From JANQIV01 sp050117315 (GTDB lineage: Bacteria > Bacteroidota > Ignavibacteria > Ignavibacteriales > Melioribacteraceae): a stretch of 46,792 nucleotides of DNA. Of the stretch, positions 16,266 to 26,091 are shown piece after piece (the stretch's first letter is position 1; each line of letters begins with the position of its first letter). Both the position numbers and the translations under genes were made by a program. The notes below the pieces were generated by a model that saw only the letters and a program-made list of their open reading frames with translations, was not told where the DNA came from and ran no database searches. The stretch is taken from the NCBI GenBank assembly GCA_050117315.1, contig JASFMY010000039.1, forward strand, positions 1 to 46,792, given 5' to 3'.

Positions 16266-16791
16266 TATAAAATCACCGATCCTTCTTAATTAATTGTTTT
16301 GGAATGTAAATTAAATTTAAGAGCACCTTTTAGGAGTATAATCGAAAATAGTTATCTATTTGTTTAGTGCATGACTACAGGTAATTTTTTATGGTAATAA
16401 TTACAGCTATCTCTTTATAGCTATAATAAACAGTAAAATTATAGCATTGCTATTACCCAGGCAATACTATACAATGCAAAAGAATAGTTCAAGATTAGTG
16501 AAGTAACAATAATTTGGTTTCGGATTTTTCCATAAACTTCTCTCTTTGTAAGAGAGATAAGAGAGAGTTCATAAAAAAACAAAATCCGAAACCAAATTTA
16601 CACCACAGCAATGCAACCTATATTATTGCCGGAGCAATATTGGTTTAATCTTTGATATTTATTTTTGTAAAAAAAACTTAATTTTTTGAAATAATTTTCT
16701 TATGTTACATGGATGTTCTTTCCCCTTTTGTGAGCTTAATTGACCAATATTTATTGTTAATAAAACAGAAATATATTTCAAGAACCCAAAT
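16266..16791. other. Divergent intergenic region, 526 bases
   Basis: AT-rich DNA between the minus-strand triple-fusion gene and the plus-strand kinase; promoters for both must be here. Visible structures are a large dispersed palindrome (16511-16598), a short AGCTAT/ATAGCT inverted repeat near 16404-16421, and ATTGC-CGGA-GCAAT near 16626. No open reading frame, RNA or clear promoter consensus is convincing. Confidence 0.5.
16511..16598. repeat. MITE-like palindrome, copy 2
   Basis: Perfect 18-base arms (AATTTGGTTTCGGATTTT at 16511-16528 and its complement at 16581-16598) enclose CTTCTCTC, AAGAGAGAT and GAGAGAGTTC blocks in the same order as in the copy at 1335-1426. Arms differ in sequence from that copy yet pair perfectly here. 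Confidence 0.75.
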
Positions 16792-18750
16792 ATGTTTTTC
16801 TCAACTTTATCCAAAAGTAAATTGATCAAAATTATCAATGAGCTATTGGAAAAATGTGACAGGCTGGAAAAAGAAAACGAAAAACTTCGAAAGCAAGAAG
16901 AAGAGTATTTTGAAAGTGTAAACATTTTAAATATGATTACCGAAAATGCGTCCGATCTTATTGCTATTCTTGATTTAAGAGGAAACAGACTTTACAATAG
17001 CGAATCTTACAATTCTATTTTCGGCGATAAAAATAAACTCTTCGGGACTAATTCATTCCGCGAAATTCACCCGAATGACAAAGAAAAGATAAAAAAAATC
17101 TTTTATGGTACTGTATCAACAGGTGTTGGACAAAGGTCCGAGTTTAGGTTCCTTTTACCCGACGGGTCAGTAAGATATATTGAATCTATCGGGGATTTAA
17201 TCAGAAACAAATACGGCAAACCGGAAAAAGTTATTGTTGTTTCAAGAGATGTAACTGAAAGAAAAAAAACAGAACAAAAAATAATTGAACAGGAACGTAA
17301 GTATAGAAATTTGTTGGAAAGCATGAGGGATTCAATTTTTGTAATCAATAAAAAAATGGAAATAGAATATATTAACAGACAATTGGAAGAAACAAAAGGT
17401 ATTTCACGCGAAAATATTTTAGGGAAGCATCAAAATGTTCTTTTCTCGGTTGATTCACCCGAGTATAAAAAATTTACAAAAGAAATAGAGGAGGCATTTA
17501 ATAAAGGTTCAGAGAATAAATTTTTAAGCAAAAGTTTTTTAGTTGATAATGAAGAATGGAAAGACACCAGAATTTTCCCTGTTGTAAACGATGAAGGTTC
17601 AGTGGAATATGTAATAGGAATTGCTAGAAATATTTCGAGTTTGATTAATGATGAAAACCTGCTTAAGGAAAGAAAAAATAAATTTAAAGACCTTGTTGAA
17701 AAAAACAACGGGATTATTTATTGCCTGAATGAATTCGGTATTTTCGATTATGTTTCTCCCTCTGTATTTAACATGTTAGGATACAGTCATACGGAAATTA
17801 CCGGAATGCCGATAAATGATTTGATTCATCCCGATGATTTGGAAAAACTTGCCACCATATTGTCGGCCATAAGAAACGGGAAAGAGGATGTATTTTGTGG
17901 ACGCATTTTAAATAAATCAAAAGAATATGTTGATGTTGAATTAAGCGGAAAGTTTTCAGACAATGACAATTCAGGTGTAATATACGGCATCATCTCAAAT
18001 GTTTCTGCACAGAAAGAATATGCTAATTTAATAAAAAACTATTGTAACGAACTTGAAGAAATTAATAAGAACAAAGACAAGTTCTTTTCTATTCTTGCGC
18101 ATGACTTGAAAAACCCGTTTAATTCAATACTTGGGTTTTCCGAATACCTGGCAAAGTATGCCGATGAACTAACTTATGATCAGATCAGAGAATACTCTTT
18201 AAATATGTACCAGGCATCAGAGAAAGTATATCAGTTAGTTGAAAACCTATTATCATGGTCACGGCTCCAATCAGGCAAAATTGAATTTGTAAAAACCAAA
18301 CTGAACTTAAAGAAACTAATAGATCAAACCGTGCATTTGTTTTTAATAGTAGCTAACAGCAAAAAAATAAAAATGGTTAACAAAATTAAAGATGATATAT
18401 ATTGTAAAGCTGACGAAAACATGATTAGCACTGTTTTAAGAAACTTAATTGCAAACGCGTTAAAATTTACCGGCAATAACGGAACGGTTGTTTTTTCATC
18501 CGAAATGGAAAATAGTAAAATATTAATCTCTGTTACAGATTCAGGCGTAGGTATAAGCTCTGCAAAGATCAAATATCTTTTTAGTACAACACGTCTAATT
18601 TCTTCTGACGGCACAAATAAAGAAAAGGGAACCGGGCTCGGACTGCTTATTTGTAAAGAATTTATAGAAAGAAACGGCGGTGAAATATGGGTTGCAAGTA
18701 TAGAAGGGAAAGGAAGTAAATTTACTTTTTCATTACCGGTTAATAATTGA
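16792..18750 (+). CDS. Soluble PAS-PAS-PAS histidine kinase
   Basis: A 652-residue sensor kinase without membrane segments. Order: a short coiled coil (10-40), three PAS domains (about 45-160, 167-285, 293-405), a HisKA dimerisation domain with H437 in FFSILAHDLKNPF, and a HATPase domain (about 530-652) with the N box NLIANALKF, the G1 box DSGVGIS and the G2 box GTGLGL. All catalytic elements are present. The first PAS ends in the VSRDVTERKK stretch typical of PAS-PAC units. No response regulator follows directly. Its last 11 bases overlap the end of a CheW-like gene on the other strand. Confidence 0.93.
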   Translation: MFFSTLSKSKLIKIINELLEKCDRLEKENEKLRKQEEEYFESVNILNMITENASDLIAILDLRGNRLYNSESYNSIFGDKNKLFGTNSFREIHPNDKEKIKKIFYGTVSTGVGQRSEFRFLLPDGSVRYIESIGDLIRNKYGKPEKVIVVSRDVTERKKTEQKIIEQERKYRNLLESMRDSIFVINKKMEIEYINRQLEETKGISRENILGKHQNVLFSVDSPEYKKFTKEIEEAFNKGSENKFLSKSFLVDNEEWKDTRIFPVVNDEGSVEYVIGIARNISSLINDENLLKERKNKFKDLVEKNNGIIYCLNEFGIFDYVSPSVFNMLGYSHTEITGMPINDLIHPDDLEKLATILSAIRNGKEDVFCGRILNKSKEYVDVELSGKFSDNDNSGVIYGIISNVSAQKEYANLIKNYCNELEEINKNKDKFFSILAHDLKNPFNSILGFSEYLAKYADELTYDQIREYSLNMYQASEKVYQLVENLLSWSRLQSGKIEFVKTKLNLKKLIDQTVHLFLIVANSKKIKMVNKIKDDIYCKADENMISTVLRNLIANALKFTGNNGTVVFSSEMENSKILISVTDSGVGISSAKIKYLFSTTRLISSDGTNKEKGTGLGLLICKEFIERNGGEIWVASIEGKGSKFTFSLPVNN

Positions 18751-19165
18751 TTTTGCTTGTATTATGCTCAACTATTTTCTCAATGTTTAATACCGAATAA
18801 TCATTTCCGTCAAAGCTGAAAGAGTTTTTCACATAATCATTTGCATTGAATTTAATATCTTCAATATATCTGTAGTCTATATTAAGAATCTCTTCTACTT
18901 TATTAATTTCAAATCCAAAAAAAGTATCTTCAATTCTTCCCAAAATAAAAGGACAGTTTTTCGGGATGCACTCAGTAGCTTTTCCAAGATACTTTTCAAT
19001 ATTAATTAGCGACCCTTTTATTCTTTCACCATCTAAACAAAATGTAAATTCATTATTTCCATTATTTATAGAAAAATCTCTTGAATTAAGAATAGTCACA
19101 AAGTATTCTAATTCAATTGCATAGAATTGGTTACAGTAAGAAAAAACAATAGCCTCAGAAATCAT
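18740..19165 (-). CDS. Short divergent CheW-like protein
   Basis: A 141-residue protein with weak but continuous CheW features: an opening strand (AIVFSYCNQFYAIELEYFVTIL), a central GSLINIEKYLG that fits the GxhxlrGxhhPhhdL position, then FFGFEINKVEEILNI and a final YSVLNIEKIVEH strand. CheW domains couple receptors to CheA. It is diverged from the CheW part of the nearby triple fusion, so it may serve another array or be a single-partner adaptor. It converges on, and overlaps by 11 bases, the kinase gene on the plus strand. Confidence 0.6.
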   Translation of the reverse strand: MISEAIVFSYCNQFYAIELEYFVTILNSRDFSINNGNNEFTFCLDGERIKGSLINIEKYLGKATECIPKNCPFILGRIEDTFFGFEINKVEEILNIDYRYIEDIKFNANDYVKNSFSFDGNDYSVLNIEKIVEHNTSKINY

Positions 19166-19710
19166 TCGGTAATTTATTTTTATTAAGGATCTGTATTAAC
19201 GACACATAAAATTTTATTCTACACAGAGATTCACGTTGGCATCACCTGAAAACCAATAATCAAAAAAAATTTTTTCTCATTGAATTTTGTATCAACAATT
19301 TAATTCTTTTTTATTTTTTTATCAAAATTTTTAAAACCATTACAAGAATCTAATTTCATGAAAAAATTTTGAAGCTTTTCATCTATGTGGAAAATAAGGT
19401 TGCATTTGCTTCAATAAAAATATCTCTGTAAACGTTGTTTTCGTTTTTTGAATTATCCAATTTGACTCAATTCAATATTAAATCTCACAACAAAACATTT
19501 TATTTTACAAAACAAAACACCTTTCATCCAATTATCTTTTAAAAAAGTTTGATTTATCGCATAATTTCTAAGGTTACTTTTTAATTTCATTTAATTATCC
19601 CTGAAATTGGAAAACATTTGATCTTTGGCATCACTATTGAAAAGAAATTAATATCCGCAATCTAATTGCGATGGTGCTAAAATAATCTCATCACTAAAAA
19701 AAATTAAACA
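19166..19710. other. AT-rich intergenic region, 545 bases
   Basis: No credible gene or RNA. The ten-base word TTGGCATCAC occurs twice (19236-19245 and 19625-19634). The second resembles a sigma-54 -24 box, but its -12 position reads TTGA rather than TTGC, so I do not call a promoter. Long A and T runs suggest curved promoter DNA for the kinase at 19711 and the divergent CheW-like gene. Confidence 0.4.
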
Positions 19711-21348
19711 ATGCTTACAGAAAAATCTCTTTTGCATATTTTTCAAGGTGAAAAATCGGTCAGCGAAATATCTTCTTTAAAACAATTTGTTGAATCGGTT
19801 TTTAACTCGTCCAACATTGCAATGCTGTTGTTTGATTCAGAAGGAATATGTAGAACAGCCAATAACAATTTTTGTTCGTTTGTTGAATATCCTAAAGGCA
19901 AATTAGTTGACCAGTCAATCTTCAAACTATTTCCAAATGATTTTAACAAGAAAAATTTTGCCCTTATTAAGGGCTTTATTGAAAAACAGGAAATTTTAAA
20001 ACTAAAGACAAAGATCATAACTTCTAACGGAAAAGAAAAATATATCCATGCCACGATATTCAAAGCTTTTGAAGACAATGAAAAACTTTGGGCAATAACA
20101 ATTAAGGATATCACAAACAGACTTGAGAACCATTTAATAAAATCCGTATTATTAAAAATTTCCGAAGAAGCAGGATACAGTAGTTCAGTTGAAGAGATGT
20201 ATTCAGCAATTCGAAATTCTATTGGACTTATAATGCCTGCCGAGAACCTTCTTCTAATTCAATTTGACGAAGAGAACTTTTCGTTAAAATCAAGGTATGT
20301 AACAGGGGTATTTAAATCTATTGTAAACAAACCGGAATTTAATAAATTCTTTAAAACAATTGCTATTCAAATGCAAAGTAAAAACAAAGCTTTTCTCATT
20401 AATCATGAATTGATAAGTAGTCTATCATTAAACGAATACTCAAGCAAAATTTATTTTAGTCATAATGATACCATAGTTGCTCCCCTTAAAGTAAAAGAAA
20501 AAATTATTGGTTTAATGCTTATTAAAAGTAGCCTGCCTTCCTTTTCTTTTAATATAAATGATAAGAAGGTTATTGAAATTATTTCGAGCCATATAGCAAG
20601 GGTAATAGAGCGAAAGAACTTTGAAGAGGAAATTATTTTAATACAAAAGAAGGCTGAAACCGCATCGAAAATTAAATCCGAATTTCTTGCTCAAATGTCT
20701 CATGAAATCCGAACACCTTTGAATTCAATAATGAGTTTCTCAAATCTGTTAAAATCAGAAATAGGAAAAATGATAGGAAATAAGTATGAAGCTTACTTTA
20801 GCTCCATTGAGCACGGGACGTCTCGCTTGGTGAGAACAATGGATTTACTATTGAGTGCATCGCAGGTTCATAGTGGTTCATATAAAGTAAGTTTGTCTGA
20901 ATTAGATATGGAAAAAGATGTTATTGTGCCTATCCTAGATAAATTTTCAAATATCGCACATTCTAAAGGAATAGAACTCACATACAAAAATATTTCAGTG
21001 AACTCAAGATTAATTTGCGACAACTATTCAGTTAACCAAATTTTTATTAACCTGCTGGATAACGCGATTAAATTTACAAATTCCGGAGAAGTGAAAGTTA
21101 TTATTAAAGATAATGAAAAAAAACAGCTACAAATTGATGTAGAGGATACAGGAGTAGGAATTAGTGAAAAATATCTGCCGGAAGTTTTTGAACTGTTTTC
21201 ACAGGAAGAGACTGGTTATACAAGAAAGTTCGAAGGTATGGGTTTAGGGCTTGTGCTTGTAAAAGAATATGCTACGTTGAACAAAGCTGATGTTCAAATT
21301 GTAAGTAAAAAAAATAAAGGCACAACGTTTTCAGTAATTTTTTGGTAA
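19711..21348 (+). CDS. PAS-GAF histidine kinase
   Basis: A 545-residue soluble sensor kinase. PAS domain at about 22-140 (ending TIKDITNRLE), a GAF-like domain at about 150-300 (LLLIQFDEENF...IVAPLKVKEKIIGLMLI), HisKA with H331 in FLAQMSHEIRTPLNS, and HATPase at about 425-545 with NLLDNAIKF, DTGVGIS and GMGLGL. The H box is of the type seen in hybrid kinases, yet no receiver is attached. An HDOD gene follows 26 bases later in the same direction and is probably co-transcribed, so the two may act in one pathway. Confidence 0.92.
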   Translation: MLTEKSLLHIFQGEKSVSEISSLKQFVESVFNSSNIAMLLFDSEGICRTANNNFCSFVEYPKGKLVDQSIFKLFPNDFNKKNFALIKGFIEKQEILKLKTKIITSNGKEKYIHATIFKAFEDNEKLWAITIKDITNRLENHLIKSVLLKISEEAGYSSSVEEMYSAIRNSIGLIMPAENLLLIQFDEENFSLKSRYVTGVFKSIVNKPEFNKFFKTIAIQMQSKNKAFLINHELISSLSLNEYSSKIYFSHNDTIVAPLKVKEKIIGLMLIKSSLPSFSFNINDKKVIEIISSHIARVIERKNFEEEIILIQKKAETASKIKSEFLAQMSHEIRTPLNSIMSFSNLLKSEIGKMIGNKYEAYFSSIEHGTSRLVRTMDLLLSASQVHSGSYKVSLSELDMEKDVIVPILDKFSNIAHSKGIELTYKNISVNSRLICDNYSVNQIFINLLDNAIKFTNSGEVKVIIKDNEKKQLQIDVEDTGVGISEKYLPEVFELFSQEETGYTRKFEGMGLGLVLVKEYATLNKADVQIVSKKNKGTTFSVIFW

Positions 21349-21374
21349 ATTTGTAATAACAAATTTGAGTCGGG

Positions 21375-22262
21375 ATGTTACACAAAGTTGACTTCAAAAG
21401 CATAAACCAAAAAAGAGAATCAACCCGGAAAGAATTATTAAAAATTAACAAGATCTCTTCTGTGCCCAAGATAATTACACAGCTTCTGGAAATTATTAAT
21501 GAACCGGACCCGGATATTACTAAAGCCAAAGATTTGATCAATAAGGACCAGGGACTGGTAACTAAGATTCTTAAAATTGCAAACTCTCCTTTTTACGGCT
21601 TGGTAAGAAAAGTAAACACGCTAGATATGGCTTTTTTAGTGGTTGGATTTGAAGATATCAAATCGCTGGTAATTGCTATTTCACTAGTTGAAAACTTCAT
21701 GGGTAAAAACGACGCCCAATTTAAACAGGAAGATTTTTGGTTACACTCTTATTTAACGGGCATGATTGCAAAAGAGTTATCGATTTTTCTGCATCTGAAC
21801 ATAGAAGGCGAAGCAAGAATAGCCGGGCTACTACATGATATAGGGATTGCCATAATCCACAAGCATTTAAACAATAGTTATAGGAATATTTGTAATATCA
21901 TAAAAACTTCCGAGAAGAACCTTTTTGAAATTGAATTTGAAGAACTTGGCTACACACACCAGGAGATAGGAGCGATATTGCTCCAGAAATGGAATTTTCC
22001 AGATAATATTTGCAATGCAATTCTTTATCATCATTTTCCTGAAAAAAATGAAAATATGACGAGCCTTTTGGCTGTGCTTCATTTTGCCGAGTATATATCT
22101 CAGAAATTTAATAATGATGGTTTTTACGAGAAAAGCCTGAATCTAAATTCAGATGTACTTGGCATACTGAACATTAACTCAACTTCAGAAATTAATGAAA
22201 TAATAAAAAAGATTGAAAATGACTTAGAAGATCAAATCCCTTTAATGAAAGCCGGTTTTTAA
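21375..22262 (+). CDS. HDOD domain protein
   Basis: A 295-residue protein with an HDOD domain (about 20-220): KISSVPKIITQLLEIIN, then ANSPFYGL, then the HD pair H154-D155 in GLLHDIGIAII and the closing GAILLQKWNFPDNICNAILYHH stretch. HDOD proteins are HD-GYP relatives used in signalling; many lack hydrolase activity. Here the HD pair is kept, so activity is not excluded. It is the second gene of a likely two-gene unit with the PAS-GAF kinase. The 248 bases after it up to the terminator at 22511 show only a weak AATAGC/GCTATT hairpin near 22337-22355. Confidence 0.9.
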   Translation: MLHKVDFKSINQKRESTRKELLKINKISSVPKIITQLLEIINEPDPDITKAKDLINKDQGLVTKILKIANSPFYGLVRKVNTLDMAFLVVGFEDIKSLVIAISLVENFMGKNDAQFKQEDFWLHSYLTGMIAKELSIFLHLNIEGEARIAGLLHDIGIAIIHKHLNNSYRNICNIIKTSEKNLFEIEFEELGYTHQEIGAILLQKWNFPDNICNAILYHHFPEKNENMTSLLAVLHFAEYISQKFNNDGFYEKSLNLNSDVLGILNINSTSEINEIIKKIENDLEDQIPLMKAGF

Positions 22263-22510
22263 GGTCAGTTATGCCCATGCTCCATCAACAATAAGAACTT
22301 TAATGTGAGTGTGAGTAGAGACTCCCTCCGATTCTCAATAGCCGAAAGCGCTATTCATTTAATTTATACAAGCATTTTGCCGTGATTTTATCTTATCTCT
22401 ATTACCAAGTCTTTATCTTTTATAAAGCTGCTTCAATTAGTTTACCACAAGATATATTCTCAGTAATATGTGAAGAGAAATGCAATAACAAATTTATTTA
22501 AAACAAAAAA

Positions 22511-22531
22511 GCCTCGTCAAAAACGAGGCTC
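22511..22531 (-). terminator. Terminator after tRNA-Lys
   Basis: AGCCTCGT-CAAAA-ACGAGGCT, eight perfect pairs, seven bases past the tRNA; read on the minus strand it ends in TTTTTTG. Confidence 0.88.
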
Positions 22532-22538
22532 AAATTGT

Positions 22539-22610
22539 GAGTGCACCTGGGCTTGAACCAGGGACCCTCTGCTTAAAAGGCAGATGCTCTACCACTGAGC
22601 TATGCACCCA
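22539..22610 (-). tRNA. trnK: tRNA-Lys (anticodon UUU)
   Basis: Folds into a full cloverleaf of 72 bases: acceptor GGGTGCA/TGCACTC with one G-U pair, D arm GCTC-AGTGGTA-GAGC, anticodon stem TCTGC/GCAGA with loop CTTTTAA (anticodon TTT), a five-base variable loop, and T arm CCTGG-TTCAAGC-CCAGG. The discriminator is A. CCA is not encoded. A terminator follows. It is a lone tRNA, not in a cluster; no integration half-site is seen next to it. Confidence 0.96.
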
Positions 22611-22686
22611 AAAATTTTAGACCCCAAATATAGATCAACCAAAATTTAAAAACAATAGCGAATTGTTAAAAAGTTCGATGAGTTTT

Positions 22687-23451
22687 TTAAGAAATGTTCT
22701 TTTCAATGAAATTTATTCCGCCGCTTCTCGGTACTATACAATCAAATAGCTCTTTATCTTCCTCAGTTAATACCGGGTTTTCCCTCACCATAAATATAGT
22801 AACATCCTGAGAGGCGTCTGAATTTTTAATTTTCTTTGCAAGCATCTTTTCATTCAGTAGAGGTAAATTTTCTCCAAGACAAACTATGGGAGGTTTTTCT
22901 TTCATAAAAATTTTCATCCCGTCGGCGCCGTTATCGCATTCGAATATTTTATAATTATTTCCTAAAACGTTCTTAAAATTATCTATAAATTTTTTGTCGG
23001 TATCAACAACTAATAGTTTTTCCTTTTTAATGTTTTTACTTATTTCCTCTTCAGCATCTTTTTCGGCTTTTTGCAATTCCCTTATTTTATCAAATATTTC
23101 TTTTATTCTTTTAAAAGTTTCATCATACATTAACGGCTTTAATACATAATCGATAATATTCATGTTCATTACTTTACCAACCACATCCTTCTCACGAACA
23201 GCCGTAAGCATAACAACAGGCAGTTTTTTGTAATTATTATCCGACCTTATTGCCTGTAGTGTTTCTATTCCATCCATTACAGGCATCGTTACATCAAGGA
23301 AAACAACCTCCGGATTATCTTCTTTTATTTTGGACAACCCTTCAAGGCCGTTGACGGCAGTAACAACTTCACATTTAAATTTCTTTGTTAACAGCCTGCT
23401 TATAAACAGGTTAACATTCGGATCGTCATCAATCACAAGTACTTTAAACAT
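22687..23451 (-). CDS. Response regulator with a second, inactive receiver
   Basis: A 254-residue protein. Residues 1-122 are a normal receiver (D8-D10, phosphoacceptor D53 in FLDVTMP, T83, K105). A charged helix (about 123-143) leads to a second receiver-like domain (144-250) that opens with KLLVVDTDKKF but has Gly193 (CLGENLP) where the phosphoacceptor Asp should be, so it cannot be phosphorylated in the usual way. There is no DNA-binding or enzymatic output, suggesting action through protein contacts. It is divergent from the NtrC-type activator gene; the 183 bases between them hold TTGTG-AAT-CACAA at about 23560. Confidence 0.9.
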   Translation of the reverse strand: MFKVLVIDDDPNVNLFISRLLTKKFKCEVVTAVNGLEGLSKIKEDNPEVVFLDVTMPVMDGIETLQAIRSDNNYKKLPVVMLTAVREKDVVGKVMNMNIIDYVLKPLMYDETFKRIKEIFDKIRELQKAEKDAEEEISKNIKKEKLLVVDTDKKFIDNFKNVLGNNYKIFECDNGADGMKIFMKEKPPIVCLGENLPLLNEKMLAKKIKNSDASQDVTIFMVRENPVLTEEDKELFDCIVPRSGGINFIEKNIS

Positions 23452-23634
23452 TATTTGCCGAAATTATATTTATTAAGAAAACAAAAAAGTTCACGGATTT
23501 AAGTTAACAAATAAAGAAAATTTTTCCTAAAATGGTATCTAATAATTTCACTTTCTTATTGTGAATCACAAAAGATATACAGGGATTTTTAATAAATTAT
23601 TGTTTGATTTTGTTTTTTATGGTAAAAAATAAAA

Positions 23635-24984
23635 ATGTCGTTTAGATCTAAAATATTAATCGCCGATGATGATGAAACTCTCTGCTATTTGCTTAAAGAG
23701 GAATTAGTTAACGAAGGATTTAAGGTTGACATTACCTTTGACGGCAGGTTTGCAATTGAAAAACTGAAAAAAAGCAGCTATGATTTGCTTCTGCTTGACC
23801 TTGAAATGCACGAAATAGCCGGTGAAGAGGTACTGGATTTTATTCGTGAAAATTTCCCTTCTCTTCAAGTTATTGTTTTAACAGCCAAATCGGAAGTAAG
23901 AACCGCTATTGAATGTATTAGAAAAGGTGCTTATGATTTTATTACAAAGCCTTATGAATTCGGCCAGCTTCTTGTAAATATCAACCGTGCTCTGGAGCAT
24001 AAAAACCTTGTTTTGCGAAACGAGATCCTTTCGTCCAAAATAAATCAATATACCAATACGAAAATTATCGGTGAGAGCAATAGTATAAAAGAAGTTATTG
24101 AACTGGCATTAAAAGCTGCTAAATCCGAGTCAAGCATTTTACTTGAAGGCGAAACCGGCACAGGTAAAGAGTTGTTTGCTGAATTTATACACGACAACTC
24201 CGATAGAGGCAGTAAACCCTTGATAGCCATCAACTGTGCCTCATTGCCAGATCAATTAATTGAAAGCGAATTATTCGGTTTTGAAAAAGGGGCATTCACG
24301 GATGCAAAATCTTCCAAACAGGGTTTGGTTGAGATAGCAAACGGCAGTTCGCTTTTTTTAGATGAAATAGGGGAGCTGAGCTTAACTCTTCAGCCCAAAC
24401 TCTTACGGTTCCTTGAAAAAGGTGAGTTTAGAAGAATAGGCGGGGTTTCAAATCTTTCTTCCGATGCCAGGGTAATTGGCGCTACAAACAAAAATCTAAT
24501 TCAAGAATCGGAAAACAAATCTTTTAGAAAGGATCTTTTATATAGGTTGAATGTTATTACACTCAATATTCCTCCTTTAAGAGAAAGAGGGAATGATATT
24601 ATATTATTAGCCAAATATTTTCTAAGTAAGAAAACAGGTATTAAATCTACTAAATCCTTAACTAAGGATGCCGAATTAAAACTACTGAGTTATTCATTCC
24701 CGGGCAATGTAAGAGAGCTTGAACATATAATTGAAAGGGCAATAATATTTTCCGACGAGGACCAAATAAAATCTTCCGATTTATACCTGCCTACAGATAA
24801 AATAGAACACATTACACACGATACGTCAAGCAAAGAAATAGCCACACTTGAAGAAGTTGAGAAACACCACATTAAAAAGTGCTTGGACGCTTTTGAATGG
24901 AACCGCGAAAAATCAGCGCATACACTCGGAATCAGCCTTAAAACTCTGTATACTAAAATAAAAAAATACGGCTTAACCAAATAA
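23635..24984 (+). CDS. NtrC-family sigma-54 activator (REC-AAA-Fis HTH)
   Basis: A 449-residue enhancer-binding protein. Receiver at 1-120 (D11-D13, phosphoacceptor D55, T83, K105). The sigma-54 activation domain is at about 142-370, with Walker A GETGTGKE, an intact GAFTDA loop that contacts sigma-54, and Walker B LFLDEIGE. A Fis-type helix-turn-helix is at about 410-449. It would open promoters of the -24/-12 type from upstream sites. A good -24/-12 promoter stands before the pilin genes at 39780-39796, so this is a candidate regulator of pilus genes (inference). Its partner kinase gene begins four bases later. Confidence 0.96.
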   Translation: MSFRSKILIADDDETLCYLLKEELVNEGFKVDITFDGRFAIEKLKKSSYDLLLLDLEMHEIAGEEVLDFIRENFPSLQVIVLTAKSEVRTAIECIRKGAYDFITKPYEFGQLLVNINRALEHKNLVLRNEILSSKINQYTNTKIIGESNSIKEVIELALKAAKSESSILLEGETGTGKELFAEFIHDNSDRGSKPLIAINCASLPDQLIESELFGFEKGAFTDAKSSKQGLVEIANGSSLFLDEIGELSLTLQPKLLRFLEKGEFRRIGGVSNLSSDARVIGATNKNLIQESENKSFRKDLLYRLNVITLNIPPLRERGNDIILLAKYFLSKKTGIKSTKSLTKDAELKLLSYSFPGNVRELEHIIERAIIFSDEDQIKSSDLYLPTDKIEHITHDTSSKEIATLEEVEKHHIKKCLDAFEWNREKSAHTLGISLKTLYTKIKKYGLTK

Positions 24985-24988
24985 TTTT

Positions 24989-26086
24989 ATGAACAAAAAA
25001 GAACATACCGACACAAATAAATCATTAAAAAAAGTATCACACGATATAAACAATATTTTGACCAGCATTATAAACTCAGCAGAAAACTTAATCATTATTT
25101 CTTCTTTAAATGATGAGCAGCTTTCACTGCTGAAAAATATAAAGAGAAACGCGTCTTTAGCTTCACAATTAATCAATGAAAAGCTATTAAAAAAGAAAAG
25201 CAAACAACTCTACAAGGAATCAATTACGCTGAAAAAAATCACTGATGATTTGGCGGTTACATTAAATCAGATTCTAAAAAGAGATGTTTCATTTATACAA
25301 AAGAATACCAGCGATAAAATAATTGCTTATGCGAATTATAATGATTTATACAGAGTGCTTCTTAACCTTTGTACCAATGCAAATGACGCTATTGAAAGTA
25401 AGGGGGAAATTGAAATTGATTATTGCCTAATCAACAAAAAAGAACTAAGCAAATTAACTAATACCAATTTACTGTTTGAATCATACTGCAAAATAACGGT
25501 AAAAGATAACGGCAATGGAATTGAAGAATCGAATCTAACAAAAATCTTTGATGAAGGATTTTCTACAAAAGACAGAACCGTTGAATCGGGTTTCGGGTTA
25601 AATATTGTTAAAGAAATAATTAATAATCATGACGGATACATTTATGTTAACAGCCAGGTGGGAATAGGAACTACATTTGAAATTTACCTGCCTTCCTTTC
25701 CTGATGATGCATTCGGAGAACATGAAAAAAGAATTCTGATTGCGGATGACGAGCAGCCTGTCCGTGAATCATTAGCTGAATTATTGGAAAGCTATAATTA
25801 TAAAATATCTCAGGCAAAAAACGGCAGCGAAGTTTTAAAATTATTTCACGATGATGATAAAATCGACTTGTTGATTATTGATAAAAACATGCCGGTAATA
25901 GACGGTATTGAATGCATAAAAAAAATAAATGAAAAAAAATATAACACCAGAATAATACTTATTACGGGATACGAATTGGAAGATGATGAGGTGGCTGAAA
26001 TTAATAAAATGGCCGATAAAATAATTTCCAAGCCATACAATTTCTACGAACTGTTAAATCATATTTTTAATCTTACAAAAAATTAA
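24989..26086 (+). CDS. Histidine kinase with C-terminal receiver
   Basis: A 365-residue soluble hybrid kinase without a separate sensor domain: the phosphorylatable H18 in KKVSHDINN lies almost at the N-terminus, the HATPase domain spans about 100-235 (NLCTNANDAI, DNGNGI, GFGLNI), and a receiver follows at about 247-365 (ADDE, IIDKNMP, K at the SKPYN motif). It resembles NtrB-type kinases. Four bases behind the NtrC-type activator, it is the evident partner. With no input domain it may be controlled by a separate protein. It converges on the next minus-strand gene with five bases between stops, so no shared terminator fits between them. Confidence 0.92.
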   Translation: MNKKEHTDTNKSLKKVSHDINNILTSIINSAENLIIISSLNDEQLSLLKNIKRNASLASQLINEKLLKKKSKQLYKESITLKKITDDLAVTLNQILKRDVSFIQKNTSDKIIAYANYNDLYRVLLNLCTNANDAIESKGEIEIDYCLINKKELSKLTNTNLLFESYCKITVKDNGNGIEESNLTKIFDEGFSTKDRTVESGFGLNIVKEIINNHDGYIYVNSQVGIGTTFEIYLPSFPDDAFGEHEKRILIADDEQPVRESLAELLESYNYKISQAKNGSEVLKLFHDDDKIDLLIIDKNMPVIDGIECIKKINEKKYNTRIILITGYELEDDEVAEINKMADKIISKPYNFYELLNHIFNLTKN

Positions 26087-26091
26087 ATAAG

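Noticed and set aside
16404..16421. AGCTAT/ATAGCT inverted repeat as an operator
   Set aside because: Short, AT-rich and without a second copy or a clear promoter next to it.
19625..19641. Sigma-54-like TTGGCATCACTATTGA before the PAS-GAF kinase
   Set aside because: The -24 half fits but the -12 half has GA in place of the invariant GC.
22337..22355. Terminator after the HDOD gene
   Set aside because: Only six base pairs, seven-base loop and no proper T tract.
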